DNA of 64,000 nucleotides, taken from positions 1-64,000 of the forward strand of contig BPIL01000016.1 of NCBI GenBank assembly GCA_026004095.1, written 5' to 3'. The translations under genes were made by a program, and so were the position numbers. Positions 37,833 to 44,959 of this stretch are shown piece after piece (within the stretch, counting starts at the first letter, position 1; each line of letters opens with the position of its first letter). The stretch comes from Meiothermus sp. (lineage in GTDB: Bacteria; Deinococcota; Deinococci; Deinococcales; Thermaceae). The notes beneath the pieces are model-generated. The model saw nothing but the letters and a program-made list of their open reading frames with translations. It was not told the origin of the DNA and did no database searches.

Positions 37833-38660
37833 TCAGGCCCCGCGCAGCCAGATGGCCTTGGGCAGGAGCATCACCCGCTCGTAGGCGGAAAGCGAGGCCC
37901 GGCGCGAGAGGTTGTCCCAGCCGTTCATCTCCAGCTTGTCCAGAATGCCCTGGTACTGCAAAGCGGCCAGGGCCACCGCCCCGCGCCCGGTTTTCAGATG
38001 CTTGAGGCCAGCCAGCCCCTCGCGGTAGAGCCGGCGGGCCTCCTGGGCCAGCTCGCGCATCAGGCCGATGTAGCGCGGGCTAATATGGCCCTGGCGCAGA
38101 TCCTCGAGGGACACCTCGTATTTGCGCATCAGCTCGGCAGGCAGATAAACCCGGCCCAGGGCCAGGTCTTCGCCCACGTCGCGCAGGCAGTTGGTAAGCT
38201 GCATGGCCTGGCCCAGCTTGATGGCCGCATCCCGCCCGGCTTCACCGGCCCCGCCTATGGGCGCAATCATCAGCCCCACGGTGCCCGCCACCCGGTAGCA
38301 GTAGGTGTAAAGCTCCTCCAGGGTGTTGAGCCGCACCGGGTTCAGGTCGGCCAGGAAGCCCTCTTTCATATCGGCAAAGGCCTGTTTGGGAATCTCCCAG
38401 CGGGCCAGAGCCCAGGCCAGGGCCGCTTCCCAGTCCTCCCTGGGAATCCCGGCATAGGCCCGCTCGATGCCCGCCCACCATTCGTTCAGGTCGGCCCGGG
38501 GGTTGGCCGACTCGTCCACCGCGTCGTCCCCAATGCGGCAGGCCGCGTACACGGCCCAGGCCCCTTTGCGGGCCTCACCCCGGAACAGCAGGCTACCGTA
38601 GTAGAACGTGGCCGAGTGTCGGCGGATAATGGCCGATACAGCCTGCCAGTTAGGTTCCAT
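37833..38660 (-). CDS. crtB: Phytoene synthase
   Basis: 275-residue squalene/phytoene synthase that joins two GGPP to phytoene, the entry step of the pathway. The Asp-rich motifs are IGDDAVDE (about residue 45) and NCLRDVGEDLALGRVYLP (about 160). AGGAG lies six bases before ATG 38660, which sets the start over the overlapping ATG at 38666. Second gene after a methyltransferase, with 41 bp between, driven from the LitR-type operator region. Confidence 0.95.
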   Translation of the reverse strand: MEPNWQAVSAIIRRHSATFYYGSLLFRGEARKGAWAVYAACRIGDDAVDESANPRADLNEWWAGIERAYAGIPREDWEAALAWALARWEIPKQAFADMKEGFLADLNPVRLNTLEELYTYCYRVAGTVGLMIAPIGGAGEAGRDAAIKLGQAMQLTNCLRDVGEDLALGRVYLPAELMRKYEVSLEDLRQGHISPRYIGLMRELAQEARRLYREGLAGLKHLKTGRGAVALAALQYQGILDKLEMNGWDNLSRRASLSAYERVMLLPKAIWLRGA

Positions 38661-38701
38661 ACGCATCTCCTAGGGCAACTTCTCCTGAAAACACCGTTTG
38701 G

Positions 38702-39391
38702 CTAAGATTGCACCGAGCCTTGCATAGTGACTTTTGTCCCTGCCACAAATCCTACCGACCCCTCCCGCCAGCCGTCTACCTTGAAACCACTTTTTGTAAG
38801 TGAATCCATAAGCTCTGAAAGGGTAGGAAAGCGCAACCCGGCCACCTCCAGCAGGCGCTGCAGGGGGCTTTGCGAGCGGTGGCTGAACATGACCCAGAGC
38901 CACCCGTCTGGCTTCAGCACCCTGTACAGTTCGTGTATAACCTGCTCGGGGTCGGGGAACTCGTTCCAGCTACCCCCCACCACCACCCCATCCACCGAAG
39001 CCTGGGGCAGGGGGATGGCCTCGGCCCTGGCCAACAAGGGTACGAAACCGGGGTGTCCTCTGGCTTTCTGAAGGGCCACCCTCAGCATGGCCGGCGATAG
39101 ATCGAGGGCGTAGACCCTGGCGGCGCCCGCCTCGAGCAAAGCCCTGGCGTACAGGCCGGTGGAGGTACCCAGATCCAGGAAAACCTGCCCTGCCACCGGC
39201 TGCACCCGCTTCAGCATCAGCGAAAACTCCTCTTCCAGGGGAAAGGGTCTGCCGGATAGCAGCGTGAGGGCCCGCCGGCGCCAAACTTCGTAGCCCAGGG
39301 CGGTGAGGGGCCACAGGTTGGTGCGGGCCGCCAGCGTAAGCGGGGCTTTAGAGCGTTGGTCGGGGGGTGATGCTGGCCTGGACTCCCTCAT
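38702..39391 (-). CDS. SAM-dependent methyltransferase upstream of crtB
   Basis: 229-residue class I methyltransferase: motif I VFLDLGTSTGLYARAL, motif II ALDLSPAMLRVAL, motif IV GVVVGGSWNEFPDPE, motif post-I VLKPDGWLWVMF. The UbiE/COQ5-like fold suggests a small or lipid substrate. Its place as first gene before crtB, behind the light-regulator operator, suggests a role in pigment or isoprenoid metabolism, but the substrate is unknown. ATG 39391 is preferred to TTG 39400. Confidence 0.8.
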   Translation of the reverse strand: MRESRPASPPDQRSKAPLTLAARTNLWPLTALGYEVWRRRALTLLSGRPFPLEEEFSLMLKRVQPVAGQVFLDLGTSTGLYARALLEAGAARVYALDLSPAMLRVALQKARGHPGFVPLLARAEAIPLPQASVDGVVVGGSWNEFPDPEQVIHELYRVLKPDGWLWVMFSHRSQSPLQRLLEVAGLRFPTLSELMDSLTKSGFKVDGWREGSVGFVAGTKVTMQGSVQS

Positions 39392-39411
39392 TCGGATCAA
39401 TTCCTAAAAAC

Positions 39412-39475
39412 TTAGACAAAGATTAGACATAAATCCCGACAAAGCCTTGACATAAGTTATACAGTAAGCTATCCT
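39412..39475. promoter_or_regulatory. CarH/LitR-type operator and litR promoter in the divergent region
   Basis: Five direct repeats centred on ACA begin at 39416, 39427, 39439, 39450 and 39461 (spacing 11, 12, 11, 11); the consensus is close to TTAGACA. The fourth overlaps the -35 TTGACA (39447-39452) of a promoter whose -10 TATCCT (39470-39475) lies 17 bp away and leads to litR. The leftmost copies lie about 25 bp from the methyltransferase-crtB start. CarH repressors bind 11-bp direct repeats overlapping -35 boxes. Confidence 0.75.
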
Positions 39476-39498
39476 TATTTTCAATAAAGGTTTGTCTT

Positions 39499-40380
39499 AT
39501 GCGGAACGATCTGGGGGTTTACACCATTGCCGAAGTGGAGGAGCGCACCGGGCTCTCCAGCGCGCTGCTGCGGCAGTGGGAGCGTCGGTATGGGTTCCCC
39601 CGGCCGGAGCGCTCGCCGGGTGGGCACCGGCTGTACAGCCATACCGACCTCGAGGCCCTGCGCCAGATCAAGAAGTGGATCGCCGAGGGGGTCACCCCGG
39701 CCCAGGCCGTCCGCCGCTACCTGGAAGGCCTGACCCAGGAGGGCCCACGTCCCCCCGAGGCCCTCTCAATGGAGCTCGAGGAGGCCTTGCTGCGGGCCGA
39801 TACCGAGGCGGCCGAGCGCACCCTCTCGGAGGCCTACAGGCTGCACCCTATGGAAACCGTGGTGATGGAGGTCATCGCGCCCTGCCTGCGCCGCATCGGC
39901 GACGGCTGGCACCTGGGCCGCGTGAGCACCGCGCAAGAACATTTTGCCAGCACCTACCTGCGGGGCACCCTGCAGGGCCTGCTCAACCTGATGGGGGGGT
40001 CGCTGGGGCCCACCCTGGTGGTCTCCACCCTGCCGGGGGAGCAGCACGAGATCGGGAGCCTGATCACCGCCTTGTTCCTGCGCCGGGCCGGCTACACCGT
40101 GCACTACCTGGGGCCCAACACCCCCCTGGCCGACCTCCGCTCCTTTGCCGAACGCACCGGGGCCAAGGCCGTGGTGCTCTCAGCGGCGCAGCCCATTTCC
40201 CTGGAGTCGCTGCCACACGAGGCCCTGCGCCACCTGGCCCCTGTGGTGGTGGTGGGGGGCCGGGCCGCGGCCAACGACCCCCGCCTGGTGGAGCGGCTGG
40301 GTGCGCATTACATGGGCAACGACCCCCGTGAGCTGGCCGACAGGCTTTCACACACCTTGAAGGAGCTGGGCTTGTGGTAA
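39499..40380 (+). CDS. litR: LitR/CarH: MerR-type B12-dependent photoreceptor repressor
   Basis: 293-residue regulator: N-terminal MerR winged helix (about 5-75; SSALLRQWERRYGFP), a four-helix bundle, and a C-terminal cobalamin domain. All key features of T. thermophilus CarH are present: W137-H138 followed by E147-H148 (W-x9-EH), the lower-ligand motif ExHxxG (E181, H183, G186), and the His after Trp that ligates Co after photolysis. In the dark, AdoB12-loaded tetramers repress; light breaks the Co-C bond. AAAGG precedes ATG. It sits divergent from methyltransferase-crtB and next to ldrP. Confidence 0.95.
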   Translation: MRNDLGVYTIAEVEERTGLSSALLRQWERRYGFPRPERSPGGHRLYSHTDLEALRQIKKWIAEGVTPAQAVRRYLEGLTQEGPRPPEALSMELEEALLRADTEAAERTLSEAYRLHPMETVVMEVIAPCLRRIGDGWHLGRVSTAQEHFASTYLRGTLQGLLNLMGGSLGPTLVVSTLPGEQHEIGSLITALFLRRAGYTVHYLGPNTPLADLRSFAERTGAKAVVLSAAQPISLESLPHEALRHLAPVVVVGGRAAANDPRLVERLGAHYMGNDPRELADRLSHTLKELGLW

Positions 40381-40441
40381 GCAGGCCTTTGATGTGGGGT
40401 TCATCCGGGCTGAAGCGCAAGATTGGGAACAAGGAGGCCGT

Positions 40442-41032
40442 ATGAAAAAGGTACGTAGGAAAGAAGTGATCTACCGGGCGGGCGACCGTGCGGACACGCT
40501 GTATCACCTCGAGCGTGGCCTGGTGCGCATCATCGAGATCTTGCCCGACGGTCGCCAGCTCACCCTGCGGCATGTGCTGCCCGGCGACTATTTCGGCGAG
40601 GAGGCCCTCTCCGAGCGGCAGTACAAGTACACCGCCGAAGCCCTCACCGAGGCAGCAGCTTTCGCCGTTGACCCCCAGAGCCTCTCGAGCGAAGACTTGC
40701 GAGCCCTGGCCGGAAACCTGGCCAGCCAGATGGCCCAGGTACAGGCCTACGAAACCCACCTGCAGTGGGGGGAGCTCCGCAGCCGTATCTGCCGCTATCT
40801 GCTCTACCTGGCTGCCACCGCCGCCCAGGGGCAGGACGAGCGGGGAATCTACGTCACCGCCAGCCATGAAGAGATTGCCGATGCCACCGCCTCCACCCGC
40901 GAGTCGGTGAGCAAACTGCTCTCCGACCTGCGCCACGAAGGCATCCTGGATACCGGCTACCGCAAGATTTACCTGGTAGACCGCAAAACCCTGGAGCTGG
41001 AAGCTGAAAGCCGGATGCTGCAGGCGGTCTGA
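40442..41032 (+). CDS. ldrP: LdrP: CRP/FNR-family transcription activator
   Basis: 196-residue CRP/FNR regulator. An N-terminal cyclic-nucleotide-like beta-barrel (about 5-110; GLVRIIEILPDGRQLTL; PGDYFGEEAL) precedes a winged HTH (about 130-185; ASHEEIADATASTRESVSKLLSDL). AAGGAGG six bases upstream fixes ATG 40442. In T. thermophilus LdrP is made after LitR release and activates crtB without cAMP. No FNR Fe-S cysteines are present here, which fits. Confidence 0.9.
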   Translation: MKKVRRKEVIYRAGDRADTLYHLERGLVRIIEILPDGRQLTLRHVLPGDYFGEEALSERQYKYTAEALTEAAAFAVDPQSLSSEDLRALAGNLASQMAQVQAYETHLQWGELRSRICRYLLYLAATAAQGQDERGIYVTASHEEIADATASTRESVSKLLSDLRHEGILDTGYRKIYLVDRKTLELEAESRMLQAV

Positions 41033-41039
41033 GGTAGCG

Positions 41040-41939
41040 ATGAAGGTACTGATTGTCGGCGGCAGCGGCTATGTGGGCACCCACATGGCGCAGCACCTGC
41101 TGGAGCGGGGCCACCAGGTCACGGTGGCCTCGAGGCGGGGGTCGGGGCCCCTCGAGGGCGTGCGTTACGTGGTGGCCGATGCAGCCAGGAACGAGGGTCT
41201 GCTCGAGGCCGCCCAGGGCCAGGAAGCGCTCATTTACCTGGTGGGCATCATCCGCGAGCGCGGCGACCAGACCTTCCGCCAGGCCCACGTGGATGGGGTG
41301 CGGCACAGCCTGGCAGCCGCCAAAGCAGCCGGAATTGCTCGCTTCGTGCACATGTCCGCGCTGGGCACCGCCCGCGGGACGGGCAGCCGCTACTACGAAA
41401 CCAAGGCCGAGGGCGAAGAACTGGTACAGACCTCGAGGCTGGACTGGACCATTCTGCGCCCCAGCTTGATTTTCGGTCAGGGCGACGAGTTTTTTGGGGG
41501 CATTCTGAAGGGCCTGGTCACCGCCCCCATCCCCTTCATCCCCCTGATTGGCGATGGCCGCTTTGTCTTCCGGCCCATCTGGGTGGGGGACGTGGCCGCG
41601 GCCTTCGAGCAAGCCCTGGGCCGCCCCAACACCATTCACCGCAGCTACAACCTGGTAGGGCCTAAGGAATATACCTTCCGCGAGCTGCTGCTCCTGGTAC
41701 GGGACACCCTGGGCTCCCGCAAACCCCTGCTCTCCATCCCACTGCCCCTGATGGACTGGGTAGTTCCCCTCATCTCCCCTCTGCCCTTCAGCCCCATTAC
41801 GCGCGATCAGTACCTTCAGCTCAAGATGGGCAACACCGCCGATCCAGTCCATATGCGCCATGCTTTCGCCCTTGAAGAACGCTCGCTCGAGACCGAATTA
41901 CCCAAAATCCTCTCAGCTAAACGGTTGGTCGGTGCTTAA
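41040..41939 (+). CDS. NAD(P)-binding epimerase/NDUFA9-like protein
   Basis: 299-residue atypical SDR of the NmrA/complex I NDUFA9-like group. The Rossmann start is KVLIVGGSGYVGTHMAQHL, followed by VHMSALG and the YxxxK-like YYETKAEGE. The C-terminal region contains PFSPITRDQYLQLKMGN. These proteins can bind NAD(P)(H) without a defined reaction. The start is 8 bp after ldrP, so it probably shares the light-regulated mRNA. A link to carotenoid metabolism is not proven. Confidence 0.8.
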   Translation: MKVLIVGGSGYVGTHMAQHLLERGHQVTVASRRGSGPLEGVRYVVADAARNEGLLEAAQGQEALIYLVGIIRERGDQTFRQAHVDGVRHSLAAAKAAGIARFVHMSALGTARGTGSRYYETKAEGEELVQTSRLDWTILRPSLIFGQGDEFFGGILKGLVTAPIPFIPLIGDGRFVFRPIWVGDVAAAFEQALGRPNTIHRSYNLVGPKEYTFRELLLLVRDTLGSRKPLLSIPLPLMDWVVPLISPLPFSPITRDQYLQLKMGNTADPVHMRHAFALEERSLETELPKILSAKRLVGA

Positions 41940-41985
41940 CCTGGAATACTGTTGAAAAACTCAGGTGGGTCTAATCTAGGGTGCG

Positions 41986-42258
41986 ATGGAGTCCGCCCGG
42001 CCCTACCTGTTGAAAATGCACACGCCCACCGACCCGCTCAAACGCTTCGAGGAAGCCCCGCCAAAGAGCCGCGAAGCCTTGCTCAAGCTATGGGCCGCGC
42101 TGGGGCCCCGCGTGCGTACCGCCGATCCCGCACGCTACTACGCTGTGCAGGAGGCGCTCGAGCTCGATATACCCTTCCCGGTGCTGGTACTGTACGTGTT
42201 TCGCGAATGCCGCCGGGCCCTCGAAGACAACCCCCTGCAGGAACGCCTGGCCGAGTAG
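41986..42258 (+). CDS. Small hypothetical protein
   Basis: 90-residue protein of unknown function with no membrane segment (MESARPYLLKMHTPTDPLKR). A TAATCT box (41972-41977) places +1 two bases upstream of ATG, typical of leaderless genes here, which supports it being real. It ends just before the convergent wecA-type gene. Confidence 0.6.
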   Translation: MESARPYLLKMHTPTDPLKRFEEAPPKSREALLKLWAALGPRVRTADPARYYAVQEALELDIPFPVLVLYVFRECRRALEDNPLQERLAE

Positions 42259-42263
42259 GAAAC

Positions 42264-43208
42264 CTACAACGAGCCCAGCCTGTACGCACCCCAGAACAGA
42301 ACAGCCGCCAACAACACCCCCAAAACCAAGCCCATCCCAACGCCCACCTTGCCCATCACCAGGCCTGCCAGCACCAACACTCCGCTCACCAGCCAGACCA
42401 CCGCCACGGTCTTGGCCGGGTTCCGCAAATAAAGCTGATCCAGTCGATCGTAGGTGTGATCCCGATCCCCGTCAAAGATGGGCCTGCCCCGCCGCCAGCG
42501 CCGGATAATACCGGCTGCGGTGTCGTACAGGGGAAAGCCCACCATCGCCAGCGCTGCCAGAAAGGTGGCCCCACCTTGGGCCGCTGCCATCAAAAGCAGC
42601 ATAGCCAGTAGATAGCCAATGGATAGGCTGCCGCTATCACCCATAAAGGTCTTGGCCCGGGGGTAGTTCCAGAATAGAAACCCTAGCAAGCTCGCAGCCA
42701 AAATTACAGCCAGCCCAGCCCCAGCAGGAATTGACCACAACAAGATGGCGATTCCAACAGCAGAGATCAGGGCATTGCCGGCGGCCAGACCGTTCATCCC
42801 ATCAATCAGGTTGATCGCATTGGACATGAGTAGCACCAGCACCACCGCCAAACCCATCCCCCCCCATCCCAAAACGTCCCAAAAGTGCATGCCCAGCGCA
42901 ACCCCAGCCACCAACTCGGCCAGCAGACGCAGCCTGGGCGAAAGGCCAAAGCGGTCATCCAGGCCGCCCGTAATAGCTATAACCAGCAGTCCCAGCAAAG
43001 CCCAGCCAGCCACCACTTGGGTGTAATAACCCCAAAGCAGTACAGAAGCCACTATCCCCACCCCACCAAAGCGCGGGGTGGGCAGGGTATGAATTTTGAT
43101 AACCCCCGGCCGGTCTACAATGCCCAGACTCCTAGCCAGCGGCAGGGATAGCCCCACTAGTACTACAGCGGTCAGCGTTGCTAACAAAGCTAACAGCAGT
43201 TCATTCAT
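42264..43208 (-). CDS. Undecaprenyl-phosphate sugar-1-phosphate transferase (WecA/TagO type)
   Basis: 314-residue polytopic protein of the MraY/WecA family with about ten helices. It should start surface polysaccharide synthesis by moving a HexNAc-1-P from its UDP form to undecaprenyl phosphate. Key blocks: TGGLDDRFGLSPRLRL, the metal-binding SNAINLIDGMNGLAAG, FMGDSGSLSIGY, and the HIHH-like DGDRDHTYDRL loop. AAAGGT sits six bases before ATG 43208, which sets the start. Divergent from the beta-helix lipoprotein; first gene of the polysaccharide locus. Confidence 0.93.
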   Translation of the reverse strand: MNELLLALLATLTAVVLVGLSLPLARSLGIVDRPGVIKIHTLPTPRFGGVGIVASVLLWGYYTQVVAGWALLGLLVIAITGGLDDRFGLSPRLRLLAELVAGVALGMHFWDVLGWGGMGLAVVLVLLMSNAINLIDGMNGLAAGNALISAVGIAILLWSIPAGAGLAVILAASLLGFLFWNYPRAKTFMGDSGSLSIGYLLAMLLLMAAAQGGATFLAALAMVGFPLYDTAAGIIRRWRRGRPIFDGDRDHTYDRLDQLYLRNPAKTVAVVWLVSGVLVLAGLVMGKVGVGMGLVLGVLLAAVLFWGAYRLGSL

Positions 43209-43495
43209 AAGTACCTTTCTACCTTTCGCTAAACAAAAGCAGCGTGCCACTTCAGCATAGAGGTTCGCTACGAAAAAATCTGTTTTTTTGTTGCTTTTAC
43301 ACTGAATGAGGCTTGCGCTGCCAATGTGACCTATTTCGTTACATAAAAGAGATTTTTAAAGGTGAATTTAACGTTTAACAAAAAAAATTCTTTTTCTAGG
43401 CCGATATCGTTACTTAACATCTGGGGGTCGAGAAACTGTTTCTCCCCTCTCATGCACGGGTAAGCGTAACGCCTATACCCAAGGAGTTTTGACCA
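43209..43495. promoter_or_regulatory. AT-rich divergent promoter and structured 5' leader
   Basis: 287 bp without a gene. The middle is strongly A/T rich. TCGTTAC occurs at 43336-43342 and 43407-43413. Close to the beta-helix start are two hairpins: GGGG-TC-GAGAAAC-T-GTTTCTC-CCC (43424-43447), and GGGTA-a-GCG-TAA-CGC-cta-TACCC (43458-43480), directly before AAGGAG at 43481. They may control translation of the gene at 43496. Confidence 0.5.
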
Positions 43496-44959
43496 ATGCG
43501 GCAATCATTCTTCCTTTTACTGGCTGGGTTAATAACAGCCTGCGCCACTGATCAGTCGGCACCCTCTCCTTCCCCTTCTTCCAATCAAGCGCCCAGTATA
43601 CGCATCCTTAGTCCATCCAACGGAGCCAGCATCAGCGGCACCGGCACCAGAGCAGAGGTGAGCATAAGCGACGATAAGGCCGTTACCCGCCTGACCCGCC
43701 AGGTGAACGGGAATCCTGAGCAGGACATCAACATACAGCCCACCCAAAGCGGCAACATCATCTTCTGGATTCCTCTGGTTAGCGGCAGTAACACGGCCAT
43801 TATCCGAGCCTACGATGCCGAAGGGCTAAACGCTAGTGCCAGCCTGACACTGATAGCCAACACCTCGGGCAGTGGTGGAGGGGGTGGGGGCAGTAGCGGC
43901 GAAGGTACCACCCCCTCCTACGGCAGCTACACCCCACCCAGCGGCCCCACCTACTACGTCAGCCCCTCCGGCAGCAACGCCAACGACGGCTCCCGCGACC
44001 GCCCCTGGGCCACCCTTTCCTACGCCGTGCAGCAGCTACGGCCCGGCTACGTGCTCCGCGTGCTGCCCGGCACCTACAACGAATCCGTCCAGGTCAACGT
44101 CTCCGGCACAGCAAGCCAGCGTATCACCATCATCTCCGACACCCGTTGGGCCGCCAAAATCAACGCCCAGGGTCAGCTCTTCGGCATTGACGTCCGCAGC
44201 AGCTTCGTCGATATCGTCGGCTTTGAAGTCACCAACGCCTCCAACACCGGCATCATCAGCTGGAGGCCCCACAACCGTCTCCTCTTCAACTATGTCCACC
44301 ACATCAACGCCCAGTGCGACTCCAATGGAGGCTCCGGCGTCAATATGTCCCCCTATGCCGATGAGGGTCTCCTCCTCGGCAACCTCGTTCACGACATCGG
44401 CAACCTCTCCCAGGGTTTCTGCACCCGTATCCACGGCGTCTATGCCGCCGCACCCAGGGTGGTCGTCCAGAACAACATCGCCTTCCGTGCCAGAGGTTTT
44501 GGCATCGACACCTGGCATGCCGTTACCGCCGCCACCATCACCCACAACCTCTCCTTCGCCAACCTCTATGGTGGTCTCAAGGTCGGCTCCGGCGACAACA
44601 CCCGAGGCAACAGGGCCGAAAACTTCTTAGTCGCCAACAACATCGTCATAGACAACCCCAGGGGCATCGTCGAAGAGTTCAACACCGGCCTCAACCGTTT
44701 CCTCAACAACCTCTCCTGGAACAACGGCACCAGCAACAACGTCAACTGGCGTCTTTCTACCAGCACCCACCAGGGCAGCCTCTCCACCAATCCCCTCCTC
44801 CTCAACTACCAACCCGACGGCACCGGCGACTACCGTCCAGCCCAGAACAGCCCCGTCATTGATTACGGCATCCGTGAAGGTCTTCCACCCTTCGACTTCC
44901 TCGGCAACCCACGGGTCCTCGGCGCTGCACCCGACCTGGGTCCCTTCGAGGTGCGCTAG
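43496..44959 (+). CDS. Secreted beta-helix lipoprotein A (Ig-like plus DUF1565-type)
   Basis: 487-residue predicted lipoprotein: signal MRQSFFLLLAGLITACATD with lipobox ITAC, then an Ig-like domain (about 30-125), a Gly/Ser-rich linker (about 128-142), and a right-handed parallel beta-helix (about 150-487) with the DUF1565-like start YYVSPSGSNANDGSRDRPWATL. Such helices bind or cleave polysaccharides, so a role in exopolysaccharide processing is likely; no catalytic residues could be assigned. From residue 138 on it matches the protein at 59110 except for one residue (Asp instead of Asn). AAGGAG precedes ATG. The stop overlaps that of the convergent oxidase gene. Confidence 0.85.
   Translation: MRQSFFLLLAGLITACATDQSAPSPSPSSNQAPSIRILSPSNGASISGTGTRAEVSISDDKAVTRLTRQVNGNPEQDINIQPTQSGNIIFWIPLVSGSNTAIIRAYDAEGLNASASLTLIANTSGSGGGGGGSSGEGTTPSYGSYTPPSGPTYYVSPSGSNANDGSRDRPWATLSYAVQQLRPGYVLRVLPGTYNESVQVNVSGTASQRITIISDTRWAAKINAQGQLFGIDVRSSFVDIVGFEVTNASNTGIISWRPHNRLLFNYVHHINAQCDSNGGSGVNMSPYADEGLLLGNLVHDIGNLSQGFCTRIHGVYAAAPRVVVQNNIAFRARGFGIDTWHAVTAATITHNLSFANLYGGLKVGSGDNTRGNRAENFLVANNIVIDNPRGIVEEFNTGLNRFLNNLSWNNGTSNNVNWRLSTSTHQGSLSTNPLLLNYQPDGTGDYRPAQNSPVIDYGIREGLPPFDFLGNPRVLGAAPDLGPFEVR
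43908..44955 (+). repeat. 1,048-bp near-identical direct repeat, copy 1
   Basis: Matches 59195-60242 (offset 15,287) in the same orientation. The only difference I found is G at 44651 against A at 59938. It encodes the beta-helix domain and ends at the last sense codon. Confidence 0.93.

Noticed and set aside
39499-41939. litR-ldrP region as a phage or plasmid regulator pair
   Set aside because: Both proteins match the known light-response pair in order and motifs, and they sit by crtB.
43449-43495. Possible c-di-GMP or other riboswitch before the beta-helix gene
   Set aside because: Hairpins are present, but the conserved core sequences of known riboswitch classes are not seen; kept only as a structured leader.
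44036-44545. 169-codon antisense frame identical in both beta-helix copies (also 59323-59832)
   Set aside because: Its identity only reflects the duplicated DNA. The Asp/Val/Gly-rich sequence is the mirror of the beta-helix codons.
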